A stretch of DNA of 64,000 bases from Chelativorans sp. AA-79 (GTDB taxonomy: Bacteria; Pseudomonadota; Alphaproteobacteria; Rhizobiales; Rhizobiaceae), in the NCBI RefSeq assembly GCF_029457495.1, contig NZ_CP120361.1, forward strand, positions 1,690,001 to 1,754,000, given 5' to 3'. Under the pieces are notes generated by a model. It saw only the letters and a program-made list of their open reading frames with translations, did not search any database and was not told the DNA's origin. Positions 17,755 through 27,222 of this stretch are shown here, piece after piece. The position numbers and the translations under genes are program-made. Each line of letters starts with the position of its first letter. Positions within the stretch are counted from its first letter, which is position 1.

Positions 17755-19257
17755 TCACTCCTCGCTAAAGGCTTCTTCACGCCGGCGGGCGATGGCCGGA
17801 GCGGTCATGAGCAGCAACGCTGCTAACGCGACGATGAGGAAGGAAAGACTGATGGGTTCGGTGAGGAAGACGGTCGGATCGCCGCGCGACATCAGCATAC
17901 TGCGGCGCAACTGCTCTTCCATCATGGGCCCGAGAATGAATCCCAGGATCAGCGGCGCCGGTTCACATCCCAGGCGCATGAAGACATAGCCGAGCAGGCC
18001 AAAGAACCCCAACTCGTACATGGAAAACAGCGTGCCGGAGGCTGAATAGATTCCAACGGCGCTGAAGGCCATCACAGCGACGACAAGCACCGGATAGGGC
18101 ACTGTCAGGAACCGGACCCATAGTCCGACAAGCGGCAGATTGAGTAGGACCAGCATCAGATTGCCGATCCACATCGAAACGATCAGACCCCAGAACATGT
18201 CGGGTTGCTTAAGGATGATATCGGGCCCGGGCTGGACGCCCTGAATGATCATTGCGCCGATCATGAGCGCCATCACTGCGTTGGATGGCAGACCCAGCGT
18301 AAGCATGGGAATGAAGGCGGTTTGCGAGCCGGCATTGTTGGCGCTTTCTGGCGCAGCAACGCCTTCTATCGCACCCCTGCCCATTTCGTCGCGGTTTTTC
18401 GACACCTTCTTTTCGACGATATAAGCCGCAAAGGATGCCAACATCGCCCCGCCGCCGGGAAGGATGCCCAGAGCCGAGCCGATGGCCGTGCCGCGCAGGG
18501 AGGGCATGGCGATCCGCCTGAAGTCGTGAAGGGACAGCCACAATCCTTCGACCCTGCCTTTGAGAACTTCACGGCTTTCCGGGTTTTCCAGATTGCGCAG
18601 AATTTCGGCGATGCCGAACAAGCCGATCGCGAGCGCCACGAAGTTCACGCCATCGGCAAGCTCGAGCATCCCCATGTCCAAGCGCGTGGTGCCGGTATAG
18701 ATATCGGTGCCGATGATCCCCAAGAGGAGACCGAGCAGGACCATGGCGATGGCCTTGGGAACCGAGCCATGGGCCAGCACGACGGAGGCGACGAGACCCA
18801 GCACCATCAGCGAGAAGTAGGAGGGGGGCCGGAAAGCCATAGCCACCTGTGTCAGGGGCGCTGCGAAAATCGCCACGATGATGGTGGCGACCGTGCCGGC
18901 GAAGAACGAGGACAGCGCGGCGGTGGCCAGAGCAGCGCCGGCACGCCCCCGCCTGGCCATCTGGTAACCGTCCAGGGTCGTGACTGCCGAGGAGGCCTCG
19001 CCGGGAAGATTGAGCAGGATGGCCGTTGTCGATCCGCCGTACTGGGCGCCGTAATAGATGCCGGCGAGCATGATCAGCGCCGAATCCGGCGCCATCGAAA
19101 AGGTCACGGGGAGCAGGATCGCGATGGTGGCGAGCGGCCCGACACCCGGCAGGACGCCCACGAGCGTGCCCCCGAGAACACCCACGAAGCAGAACAGGAT
19201 GTTCTGCGCCGCAAGGGCGACCGAGAAGCCGAGAGCGAGATTCGAGATGAAGTCCAA
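17755..19257 (-). CDS. tctA: Tripartite tricarboxylate transporter large permease, TctA family
   Basis: The 500-residue permease carries GVLPGVGPLATIAILLPVTF, YYGAQYGGSTTAILLNLPGE and APESANNAGSQTAFIPML. It lies between tctB (9 bases upstream) and the CoA transferase gene, all on the minus strand. It is the second TctA in the window. Confidence 0.94.
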   Translation of the reverse strand: MDFISNLALGFSVALAAQNILFCFVGVLGGTLVGVLPGVGPLATIAILLPVTFSMAPDSALIMLAGIYYGAQYGGSTTAILLNLPGEASSAVTTLDGYQMARRGRAGAALATAALSSFFAGTVATIIVAIFAAPLTQVAMAFRPPSYFSLMVLGLVASVVLAHGSVPKAIAMVLLGLLLGIIGTDIYTGTTRLDMGMLELADGVNFVALAIGLFGIAEILRNLENPESREVLKGRVEGLWLSLHDFRRIAMPSLRGTAIGSALGILPGGGAMLASFAAYIVEKKVSKNRDEMGRGAIEGVAAPESANNAGSQTAFIPMLTLGLPSNAVMALMIGAMIIQGVQPGPDIILKQPDMFWGLIVSMWIGNLMLVLLNLPLVGLWVRFLTVPYPVLVVAVMAFSAVGIYSASGTLFSMYELGFFGLLGYVFMRLGCEPAPLILGFILGPMMEEQLRRSMLMSRGDPTVFLTEPISLSFLIVALAALLLMTAPAIARRREEAFSEE

Positions 19258-19266
19258 GGCAGCCTC

Positions 19267-19731
19267 CTATCGCAGCCAGTCGCCGACGAGGGGCAGGTTC
19301 AGCCCGAGGCCAAGTTTAAAGATGCCGATGCAAAGCGTTGTGATGGCTGCGGACAAGACGGCAGCCCTGACCAGTGTCATGCCCTTGAGCGCAACCGAAG
19401 AGCAGAAGCAGAGCGTCAGAAGTGCGATTGCCAGGCCTAACGGTCGCATCACCGCGCCGAACAAGATCAGGCCAATCGGAAACAGCGCGATGGCCCGCCA
19501 GGGAATGCTGCGGAGCTTGATCATCGCGCCTTCGGCACGCCAGCCCTTTATCGCGATAAAAATTCCCATAGCGAAGAGGAGCCCGCCGACGAGAGCGGGA
19601 AAGAAGCCCGGTCCCATGCGAAACGCGTTGCCAAGTGCAAGGCCGGCGATGGACGTCGCACAGAACCAGCCGCCGAAAACCGCAAACAGCAGTCCCGAGG
19701 CGATGTCGGCGTTGAGTTTGAGTTTCTGCAT
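19267..19731 (-). CDS. tctB: Tripartite tricarboxylate transporter small subunit, TctB family
   Basis: The 154-residue product has four hydrophobic segments, including GLLFAVFGGWFCATSIAGLA and a C-terminal GLGLNLPLVGDWL. The start MQKLKLNADIA at 19731 is preferred on length and topology, although no strong ribosome site precedes it; an upstream in-frame ATG (MVAAHRP) is possible. It heads the tct operon and is divergent from the racemase-family gene at 19932. The 200-base space between them should hold both promoters. Confidence 0.85.
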   Translation of the reverse strand: MQKLKLNADIASGLLFAVFGGWFCATSIAGLALGNAFRMGPGFFPALVGGLLFAMGIFIAIKGWRAEGAMIKLRSIPWRAIALFPIGLILFGAVMRPLGLAIALLTLCFCSSVALKGMTLVRAAVLSAAITTLCIGIFKLGLGLNLPLVGDWLR

Positions 19732-19931
19732 ATTCAGTGACGTCACCAGTCCGGTTGGTCGTGGTCGATGGGCAGCAACCATAGTCCTCAACCCGGTCTC
19801 CGGAATGCAAATCGAAGATGTGTTCCGTCTGACGAAATGCCCTGATGGCGGGAGACGGATATCTGCAGGAGCACGCCATAGTGGCGCATTCGCCAACAAC
19901 TTCAGCGATCGCCACAGGAGCGAAGCACATC

Positions 19932-21068
19932 ATGAAGATAAGCCGCATAACCTGCAGCGCATTCCGAATGCCTCTCAAGCAAGCGGTTTCATCCAGCCGC
20001 GTGACAATGACTCACCGCGAACTGGTCGTGGTCGAGGTCGAAGTGGACAATGGTGAGATAGGCGTCGGCTGGTGCACGACCGCCGGGGTCGGCGCAGCGG
20101 CGGTGCACGCGCTGATATCCGGGTATCTCGCTCCGATGCTTTTGGGATCGGATCCACGCAACACCGAGCAGATCTGGCAACGGCTGTGGATGGAGTGCCA
20201 TGCGGCCGGTCCGGGCGGGATCACGACGCTGGCTATTTCCGCAATCGATATCGCGATGTGGGATATCAAGGCCAAGAATGCTGGCGAGCCTTTGTACAGG
20301 CTGCTCGGCGGCGCCCGAACCAGTGTCCAGGTCTATGCGAGTGCGATCAATCTGCACCTTTCGATGGAAGACCTGGTGGAACAGGTTCGCGCGCAATCGA
20401 GTGACGGCTATACCGCTTTCAAGATAAAGGTCGGTCGTCCCGGCCTCTATGAAGACCGCGAGCGCTGCCTCGCCATACGCAAGATCATCGGGGACAACGG
20501 TTGTCTGATGCTGGATGCCAATCAGAAGTGGTCGGTCGGTGAAGCGACCCAGCGCATCCGTATCCTGTTGGATGCTGCACCTCTCTTTATCGAGGAGCCG
20601 CTTTTGTCCGACGACGTTGGTGGGCACATGAAGCTTCGCAACGCTACGGGAATGCCGATCGCGGTTGGCGAGCAGCTATGCAACCGGTTCGAGTTCTGGA
20701 ACTATGTCCACGATGGCGCTACCGACTACCTCCAGCCTGATGTCTGGAAGGTCGGGGGGATCACCGAGTTCCTCAAGATCGCAGCGCTAGGCGCCGCCGC
20801 CGGCCTGCCCATTTCCCCCCATGGCGCGATGGAGCTATCCGTCCATCTTGCAGCTGCACTGCCCAATGCGCTGCATGTCGAGAACATTTTTGGACTCAAC
20901 CTTTTCGACTTTGGTGCGACGTCCGGACCCATGGCGATCGCGAACGGAAGGTATGTGCTTGGTTCGGGGCGCGGCCATGGCGTCACCTTCAGCGCTGCGG
21001 CGCTCGAGGAACATAAGTTGTCCTTGGGAGAGGCGATCGAGCGGGAGCCCCTTTACGCCTTCTCCTAG
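19932..21068 (+). CDS. Mandelate racemase/muconate lactonizing enzyme family protein, mandelate racemase subgroup
   Basis: This 378-residue enolase-superfamily enzyme abstracts the alpha proton of a carboxylate. Counting from the chosen ATG, it has K164 and K166 (FKIKVG), metal ligands D195 (MLDANQ), E221 (IEEP) and E247 (VGEQ), D270, H297 (SPHG) and E317. These fall at the same residue numbers as the catalytic set known for Pseudomonas mandelate racemase. Related enzymes also include acid-sugar dehydratases, so the reaction cannot be fixed. It is divergent from the tct operon, suggesting it acts on the same imported 2-hydroxyacid. Confidence 0.92.
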   Translation: MKISRITCSAFRMPLKQAVSSSRVTMTHRELVVVEVEVDNGEIGVGWCTTAGVGAAAVHALISGYLAPMLLGSDPRNTEQIWQRLWMECHAAGPGGITTLAISAIDIAMWDIKAKNAGEPLYRLLGGARTSVQVYASAINLHLSMEDLVEQVRAQSSDGYTAFKIKVGRPGLYEDRERCLAIRKIIGDNGCLMLDANQKWSVGEATQRIRILLDAAPLFIEEPLLSDDVGGHMKLRNATGMPIAVGEQLCNRFEFWNYVHDGATDYLQPDVWKVGGITEFLKIAALGAAAGLPISPHGAMELSVHLAAALPNALHVENIFGLNLFDFGATSGPMAIANGRYVLGSGRGHGVTFSAAALEEHKLSLGEAIEREPLYAFS

Positions 21069-21331
21069 GTCCTGCGAGATTCAGGAATTCACTTCGGCGA
21101 CTTTCGAGTTTGCGCGCATCCAAAGATAAAGCGCGTTTTAGATGTGAGTAGAACGTTTCGTCTCGTGGAACGCGCCGCGTCTCCGGTTCCGCGACCGCAC
21201 GTAAGGTGTTTTGATTTCACTTAAAGAACCAGAAACCAGCCGGAATTGTCGGTGGGTGCCGGGTCGCGGTTCCAAGTCGCCGTTTCCATGAATTCGGAGC
21301 CACTTGGGAGAATAATCAGGGAGGAGAAGTG

Positions 21332-22462
21332 ATGAAGAACCTATCGTCCATCCTTGCACTATCTGCGCTGATGGCGGCACCGGCGTTTGCTGCCGGCGGT
21401 GATGTCAAGCTGCCCGATACGCTTACGTGGACAAGTTTCGATGTGGGCGGAACCGGCTACAACCAATCGATCGCCGTCGGCAAAGCGCTTCAGGATGCCT
21501 ACGGCATTTCGCTGCGCGTAATTGCTGTCAGCAACGACCAGGCGCGTATCGCACCGGTTCGAGAGGGCCGCATTCCATTCGCGCTGGCTGGGAGCGACGT
21601 GTTCTTCGCATTCGAGGGGGTAGAGGCCTATGCTTCACCTGAATGGGGACCGCAAAATCTGCGCGCCATCAACCTGGCGGGGGCCGAAAACTGCGTCAGC
21701 CTAGGCGTGGCGGCCGACGCTGGCATCGACACGCCAGCCGACGTGAAGGGCAAGCGGGTCGGTTGGGTCGTGAGTTCAGGTTCCCTGCAGGCCAACGTCC
21801 GCGCTTTCCTGGCATTCGCTGGTCTGACCACGGATGAGGTGGAATTGGTCGAACTCCCCGGCTATGCCCAGGCCTGGACGGCGATGATCAACGACCAGAT
21901 CGATGCCATGACCGGCGTGACCACCAGCGGCGTTGTCGAGCAGGCGGCCGCCAGCGCCCGCGGCCTGAAATGGCTGGCCTTTCCTCATGACGATCAGGAA
22001 GGCTGGCACCGTCTGCGCGATGTGAACCCGCATTTTTCCAAGCGCGTGGCAACGGTTGGCGCTGCCTTCACCGGCCCGCTTGAGTGCGCGGGCGTCCCTT
22101 ATCCGGATCTGATCACCTACCATGCTGAGGAAGATCTGGTCTACAATCTCACCAAGGCGCTGGATGCGCAGGTCGGCGTCTACTCGAAGGCCGATGCCGG
22201 CACCGCAGGCTATGCGGCGGAAAAGCAGATGTTCGACTGGGTCGTACCGTACCACGAGGGCGCCATCCGCTATTACAAGGAAGCCGGCGTCTGGTCCGAC
22301 GACCTTGAGGCACACACCGAATCCTTGATCGAGCGGGCGGGCGTCCTTGCCGAGGCATGGAAGAAGATGGAAGGCAAAAGCGGCGAAGGCTTTGCCGAGG
22401 AGTGGATGAAGGTCCGCGCCGAAGCGCTCGAAGCGGCCGGTTTGCCGGTCTATTTCCGCTAG
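21332..22462 (+). CDS. TRAP transporter substrate-binding protein, TAXI family
   Basis: The 376-residue protein has a signal peptide (MKNLSSILALSALMAAPAFA) and TAXI-family features: WTSFDVGGTGYNQSIAVGKA, DVKGKRVGWVVSSGS and the TGVTTSGVVEQAA segment. Related TAXI proteins bind glutamate, other acids or unknown solutes. GGAGGAG precedes the ATG; a GTG one codon earlier is also possible. The fused permease begins 15 bases after the stop, with no room for the hairpin seen after most other binding-protein genes here. Confidence 0.9.
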   Translation: MKNLSSILALSALMAAPAFAAGGDVKLPDTLTWTSFDVGGTGYNQSIAVGKALQDAYGISLRVIAVSNDQARIAPVREGRIPFALAGSDVFFAFEGVEAYASPEWGPQNLRAINLAGAENCVSLGVAADAGIDTPADVKGKRVGWVVSSGSLQANVRAFLAFAGLTTDEVELVELPGYAQAWTAMINDQIDAMTGVTTSGVVEQAAASARGLKWLAFPHDDQEGWHRLRDVNPHFSKRVATVGAAFTGPLECAGVPYPDLITYHAEEDLVYNLTKALDAQVGVYSKADAGTAGYAAEKQMFDWVVPYHEGAIRYYKEAGVWSDDLEAHTESLIERAGVLAEAWKKMEGKSGEGFAEEWMKVRAEALEAAGLPVYFR

Positions 22463-22477
22463 ATCCGCTGAATCCAT

Positions 22478-24469
22478 ATGACGGGCCAGATACCCTCCAT
22501 TCCCGACGGGGAGACCGTCCCCGTCAGGAACATCGGCACGGTGGCGCGCTGGGTCACGCGCATCGCCACCATCGCCTTGATTGTCCTGGGCACGAACCAG
22601 ACCTTCAATATCAGCTCCAGGCTCAATTACACGATCATCGAGAACCAGTACCTCTACGGCATTCTGGCGCTTGCCATCCCGATGGTCTTCCTGCTGTTTC
22701 CGCTGCATGGCAAACTGACGGACAGCAAGCCGACCGTGATTGACTGGGCGCTGGCCGCACTTGCCTTCGGGTGCCTCGGCTATTTCGTCTACTACGCATA
22801 TCCGATCGTGCTGTTGGGCTGGGAGATGATCCCGCCGCCTTCCGCCATCGTCATGGGGGCCATCCTCTGGGGGTTGATCATCGAGGCCGGGCGCCGCACC
22901 GGCGGAATCATTCTCGCCTGCATCGTGGCCTTTTTCTCCTTCTATCCGTTGTTCGCGGACAAGATGCCGGGTCCCATTTCGGCATTCTCGTCCCCGTTCT
23001 CCTTCGCCGCGGCCTACCATTCGATGAGCCTGGAGAGCATCCTCGGCATTCCGCTCAAGGCCTTTGCCAATCTGGTGTTCGGGTTCATCATTTTCGGCGC
23101 GGCGCTCGAACATACCGGCGCAGGCCGGTTCTTCATCAATCTCGCCTTCGCGCTTCTGGGGCATGTACGTGGCGGCCCGGCCAAGGTCGCCATTGTATCG
23201 AGCGGCCTGATGGGATCGCTCAGCGGCTCGGTCGTCACCAATGTGATGACCACCGGTGTGATGACCATTCCCGCCATGCGGCGCTCCGGCATGAAGGGCG
23301 TCACCGCCGCGGGGATCGAAACCTGCGCTTCCACCGGTGGCGTGCTGATGCCGCCGGTGATGGGTGCGGCCGCCTTCGTCATGGCCCATTTTCTACAGAC
23401 GCCTTATGCCAATATCGCGATCGCGGCGGCCGTTCCTGCGTTCCTCTATTTCTTCGGTCTGTTCATCCAGATCGATGCGCGTGCCGCCCGCGATGGGCTC
23501 AAGGGTATGCCCGATGACGAGCTGCCTGAGCTCAGGCAAACGCTCAAGGAAGGCTGGCACCACATCTTTGCCATCGTGCTCCTGGTATTCATGCTCCTCG
23601 TGATGCGGCGGGAGTCGCTGGCGCCGTTCTACGCGACCCTGGTCCTGTTGGCGATCAATCAGATTTTTTCAAGGACCAATCGCTGGGGCAAAGCGGAAGT
23701 CCTGGCATTCCTCGACAGTCTGGCCAGGCTCTTCGCCATCCTTGCCGCTACGCTTGGTGCGGTCGGCATGATCGTGGGCGGTTTGTCTATGACCGGCCTC
23801 GCCGGCACGTTGGTCAACGACCTGTTGTTCATCGCCGGCGGCTCACCCTACCTGCTGCTGCTCATGGGCGCCGTCACCAGCCTGATCCTCGGCGTGGGGA
23901 TGACAGCCACGGCTTGCTATATCTTCCTGGCCATTATGCTAGCGCCGGCACTTATCCAAGTCGGTCTCGACCCACTCGCCGTGCACCTGTTCATCTTCTA
24001 CTGGGGCATGCTGAGCTTCATCACGCCGCCTGTGGCGCTCGGCGCCTTTGCCGCCGCGTCCGTTGCCAACACACCGCCCATGCGAACCGGTTTCGAGTCC
24101 ATGCGGATCGGCTCCGTGATCTACTTCATCCCGTTCTTCTTCGTCTTCGATCCCGGGCTTATTCTGGTCGGTGAATGGCAGAACATCGTGTTCTCCATCG
24201 TACTAGCGCTGTTCGGGGTCTTCGTCTTCGCGTGCGCCATCCAGGGCTACATGGCGGGTATCGGCCCGCTGTTTTCCCGGAACGCATTGGGCACCCTGCT
24301 TCGACTGCCGATCCTGGTGGGCGCGGTGCTGATCGCGCTCCCGGGCGAGGCCATTCCGAACTGGAGCGACACCGATCTCCTGATAATCGGCCTGGTGCTG
24401 ATCGTGCCGGTCCTGGCCATGGCGTATTTCCTGAACACGCGAGCGCGGGCAACGGTGGCAACAATATGA
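22478..24469 (+). CDS. TRAP transporter permease, fused small and large subunits (TAXI type)
   Basis: This 663-residue membrane protein fuses the four-helix DctQ-like and twelve-helix DctM-like parts, as is standard for TAXI-type TRAP systems. Visible signatures are SGLMGSLSGSVVTNVMTTGV, PAMRRSGMKGVTAAGIETCA, STGGVLMPPVMGAAAFVMA and FITPPVALGAFAAASVA. The C terminus adds extra helices. It pairs with the binding protein just upstream. Confidence 0.94.
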   Translation: MTGQIPSIPDGETVPVRNIGTVARWVTRIATIALIVLGTNQTFNISSRLNYTIIENQYLYGILALAIPMVFLLFPLHGKLTDSKPTVIDWALAALAFGCLGYFVYYAYPIVLLGWEMIPPPSAIVMGAILWGLIIEAGRRTGGIILACIVAFFSFYPLFADKMPGPISAFSSPFSFAAAYHSMSLESILGIPLKAFANLVFGFIIFGAALEHTGAGRFFINLAFALLGHVRGGPAKVAIVSSGLMGSLSGSVVTNVMTTGVMTIPAMRRSGMKGVTAAGIETCASTGGVLMPPVMGAAAFVMAHFLQTPYANIAIAAAVPAFLYFFGLFIQIDARAARDGLKGMPDDELPELRQTLKEGWHHIFAIVLLVFMLLVMRRESLAPFYATLVLLAINQIFSRTNRWGKAEVLAFLDSLARLFAILAATLGAVGMIVGGLSMTGLAGTLVNDLLFIAGGSPYLLLLMGAVTSLILGVGMTATACYIFLAIMLAPALIQVGLDPLAVHLFIFYWGMLSFITPPVALGAFAAASVANTPPMRTGFESMRIGSVIYFIPFFFVFDPGLILVGEWQNIVFSIVLALFGVFVFACAIQGYMAGIGPLFSRNALGTLLRLPILVGAVLIALPGEAIPNWSDTDLLIIGLVLIVPVLAMAYFLNTRARATVATI

Positions 24470-24530
24470 TCGGAACCTTCCGGAGTGCCCCCGTGTCGAG
24501 CACCCGCCAGGTGCGGTGTCCGCTAGGTGA

Positions 24531-25391
24531 TCAGAATCCGTATAGGCGGGCGGGGTTGTCGATGAGGATGGCGTTCCGGATTGCGTCGTCCGGCACCATC
24601 TCGAACAGCAGGTCGACGAGGTGTCCATCGTCGGGCATGGGCGTCGTCAATACCGGATGGGGCCAGTCGGTGCCCCACAAAATTCGTTGCGGCGCGATCT
24701 CCACAAGGGATTGCGCGATCGGGACCATGTCGGAGTAGGGTGCGCCTGTCTCGGATTCGCGCTCCGCGCCGGATATCTTCACCCAGGCCAAATCCCGCTC
24801 CATAATCGCGCACAGGTGGCGGAAATATGCGCCGCCGTAGTCGCGGCCGCGGAGGCGGCCCATATGGTCGATGACGTATGGTATAGGAAGCCTGTTGATC
24901 CAGTTCTTGAGTTCCGGGATCTGCTCGGCGTCGAAATGCAGCACCGCATGCCAGCCAAAAGGGGCGATGCGCTCCAGAACCCGGTCGATGGCCTTAAGGG
25001 GAGGGGCTTCGAGGATGCGGCTCATGAAGTTGAAACGTGCGCCACGCACGCCCACCCCGTCCAGCGCGGCGATCTGCTCTTCGGTACAATCAAGAGGGAC
25101 GTTGGCAACGCCTCTCGTCGTTTCGGGGAAATCCTTCAGGGCGTCGACCATGGCGCTGTTATCAAGACCGTGACAGCTCGCCTGGACGATCACAGCGCGC
25201 GAAATGCCAAGATGCCGGTGCAGTGCGAAGAGCCTTTCTTTTGGCGCATCCGGCGGGTCGTAGGCTCGGTCTTGGCTATAGGGAAAACGATCGGCAGGCC
25301 CGAGAATGTGGCAATGGCTGTCGCACGCGCCCGCGGGTAGGAGGAAACGCGGCTTGCTGGGATCGGGATCGGGTGGCGGGCAAGGGATCAT
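24531..25391 (-). CDS. Amidohydrolase family 2 protein (LigI-like metal-dependent hydrolase)
   Basis: The 286-residue protein is a TIM-barrel hydrolase of the amidohydrolase-2 group that includes 2-pyrone-4,6-dicarboxylate lactonase. Seen are ACDSHCHILGPADRFPYS (metal-binding HxH), GVRGARFNF, YVIDHMGRL and RILWGTDWPHP. The start MIPCPPPDPDPSKPRFLLPA at 25391 fits the family; the much longer open frame upstream overlaps the divergent NTF2-like gene. It converges with the TAXI permease and could open a lactone in the same pathway. Confidence 0.9.
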   Translation of the reverse strand: MIPCPPPDPDPSKPRFLLPAGACDSHCHILGPADRFPYSQDRAYDPPDAPKERLFALHRHLGISRAVIVQASCHGLDNSAMVDALKDFPETTRGVANVPLDCTEEQIAALDGVGVRGARFNFMSRILEAPPLKAIDRVLERIAPFGWHAVLHFDAEQIPELKNWINRLPIPYVIDHMGRLRGRDYGGAYFRHLCAIMERDLAWVKISGAERESETGAPYSDMVPIAQSLVEIAPQRILWGTDWPHPVLTTPMPDDGHLVDLLFEMVPDDAIRNAILIDNPARLYGF

Positions 25392-25559
25392 CGTGAAGCG
25401 TGCTCTCCGGATTGACAGGCTATTTGCCACTGGGTTCGGCAGGATATGAAGATGCGATCCGGAACGTTTTATTAGGCGGAATGCACCGCCGGCGAGAATT
25501 GACAGAACTTCGCCCATCCGGGTCTTCTGTCCGCGAGCCACCGGTGGAGAAAATTGCAG

Positions 25560-26180
25560 ATGGCACCCGAACTCGAGAAACGAGTTGCACGAATGGCCGA
25601 CCGCGAGGAAATTCGCGATCTCGTCAGCAGGGAGCGGTTTGCGCGCGATCAGGGGCATTGGGATGTGATGGCCGAGTGCTTCCATCCGGACGCCCATATC
25701 CGCACGAGCTGGTATGATGGCAATGGCGTGGACTATATCTCGGCGACAAAGAAGCTTCTGGAAATGGCGCCGGGCAGCAAGCATTGGGTGTTTCCCGGTT
25801 TCGTGCAGATCAACGGAGACAGGGCGACGGTCGAAAGCCCCGGATTGATCATGAACCGCGCTGTGCTGGAAGGCGTGGAGGTCGACTACCAGATCTTTTG
25901 CAGATACCAGTCCCGTGTCGAGCGGCGGGAAGGTGTGTGGCGCCTCCTCACCTTTGAAGTGATCTTCGAACGTGACGTCATGAGAACCGTCGATCCGTCC
26001 AAGCCGCTGCCGATCGACTGGGACCGTCTGGCGACTTACAGGCCGACCTATCGCTTTCTTGCCTATCTGCAGGATCGTAGGGGCTTCGATCTCAGCAACG
26101 ATCTGCTGGGAGACGATCGGCCGGAAGCGCTGCAGAAGTTCCACGAAGGCGAAAGCCGCTGGCTTCACCAACTGGATTAG
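25560..26180 (+). CDS. SnoaL/NTF2-like domain protein
   Basis: The 206-residue product has an NTF2-like fold: DREEIRDLVSRERFARDQGH and WDVMAECFHPDAHIRTSWYD in the N-terminal half, then RVERREGVWRLLTFEVIFERD. Such proteins act as dehydratases, isomerases or small-subunit partners of oxygenases, and here no oxygenase is adjacent. The extra 60 residues at the C terminus exceed a minimal NTF2 domain. The ATG at 25560 is favoured; a TTG two codons earlier is closer to a GGAG. It is divergent from the amidohydrolase gene. Confidence 0.8.
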   Translation: MAPELEKRVARMADREEIRDLVSRERFARDQGHWDVMAECFHPDAHIRTSWYDGNGVDYISATKKLLEMAPGSKHWVFPGFVQINGDRATVESPGLIMNRAVLEGVEVDYQIFCRYQSRVERREGVWRLLTFEVIFERDVMRTVDPSKPLPIDWDRLATYRPTYRFLAYLQDRRGFDLSNDLLGDDRPEALQKFHEGESRWLHQLD

Positions 26181-26352
26181 GTTCTTGCACGCGGGTGCGC
26201 AGCCTGCGCATCCCACTGCTGCACACCCTCGATCAAGAGGCTTGAGCCACGTCAGTCTTTGTTTCGCTGCACGGAATGTTGCAGCCATAGGTTTGTCGTG
26301 TGGCGAGCGTCGGCGTAGTGCAGGGTGGTAGTTCGCGGGAGGAAGGGCGACA

Positions 26353-27222
26353 GTGGCGATCACCTACCAGGTCATCAGGCAGGCAGCCCACGACCTCTAC
26401 GGCTGGTCGCTCAAGAAGGTGCCGGATGACACGCAGAAAGCTCTGGCCGAAGCGGAGAAGAACGAGACCGGCGAAGCGTCACGGAAGACACTCCAATTCA
26501 TGCAGGCCGCTGCCCGCGCGGCCGAGACACAAGATCGCCACGCCTGTTCCGATGCCGGTTTCCCGACCTATTTCGTGAAGATCGGGACGAAGCTGACTCT
26601 CGACGGCGACATTCGCCGCGCATTCGTTGACGGTTTCGCGGACCTGGTGGAAACCGTCGAGCCGCCGATCCTGAAGTTCATCACGCATCCCCTGACCTTG
26701 GAGCGCAGCTACGAGGGCAAGGATATGCCCATCCTCTCCTTCGACGTGATCGACGGCGCGGACTACATGGAGATCACGTGCTCGCCCAAGGCGCTGGGAT
26801 CGGGCCGCTGGGCCGACCTGAAGGTTTTCAGCTATCCCAAGATCGCCGAGATCGAAGCCTATTTCATGGATTGCGTGCTAAAGGCAGGCTCGCAGCATTG
26901 CCCACCGGTCATCATCGGTATGGGCATCGGCGGATCGTTCGATCACGCCGCTAAAATGGCCAAGCTGGCGACCTTGCGGAAGATCGGCACGAAGCATTCT
27001 GATCCGATGATCGCGGCGATGGAGGAACGGCTGCTTGCGGCTGTCAACAAGACCGGATTCGGGCCGATGGGTACGGGGGGAGACACGACGGCGCTGGCCG
27101 TGCACGTGGACTATGCCCACGGCCACGGCTTCGTTCCCGTGGCGGTGTGCTTCAACTGCTGGATCAATCGGCGCACGGCGCTGCGCATCGATAACGATGG
27201 AAAGGTGACGAGGCTTGAGTAG
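26353..27222 (+). CDS. Fumarate hydratase/L-tartrate dehydratase alpha subunit (class I, iron-sulfur)
   Basis: The 289-residue protein matches the alpha subunit of two-component iron-sulfur hydro-lyases (class I fumarase or TtdA type). Likely cluster-ligating cysteines are C65 (HACSDAG), C183 (SQHCPPV) and C269 (CFNCWI), with PPVIIGMGIGGSFDHAAKMA following C183. GTG is the probable start, after GGAGGAAGGG. Its partner beta gene overlaps its end. Substrates in this family include fumarate, tartrate and methyl-substituted analogues, and the neighbouring carboxylate importers fit any of these. Confidence 0.92.
   Translation: MAITYQVIRQAAHDLYGWSLKKVPDDTQKALAEAEKNETGEASRKTLQFMQAAARAAETQDRHACSDAGFPTYFVKIGTKLTLDGDIRRAFVDGFADLVETVEPPILKFITHPLTLERSYEGKDMPILSFDVIDGADYMEITCSPKALGSGRWADLKVFSYPKIAEIEAYFMDCVLKAGSQHCPPVIIGMGIGGSFDHAAKMAKLATLRKIGTKHSDPMIAAMEERLLAAVNKTGFGPMGTGGDTTALAVHVDYAHGHGFVPVAVCFNCWINRRTALRIDNDGKVTRLE

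Noticed and set aside
19819..19840. TTCCGTC-T-GACGAA pseudo-palindrome in the divergent tctB/racemase space, possible IclR-like site
   Set aside because: Only the inner CGTC-T-GACG part is symmetric and no regulator is adjacent, so it is not called.
21069..21331. CCGCGACC/GGTCGCGG inverted repeat before the TAXI binding-protein gene
   Set aside because: The arms are short and about 70 bases apart, so a functional hairpin or operator is not convincing.
24531..26363. A 610-codon fusion reading of the amidohydrolase
   Set aside because: The first half is antisense to the NTF2-like gene and has no domain; the family start is the ATG at 25391.
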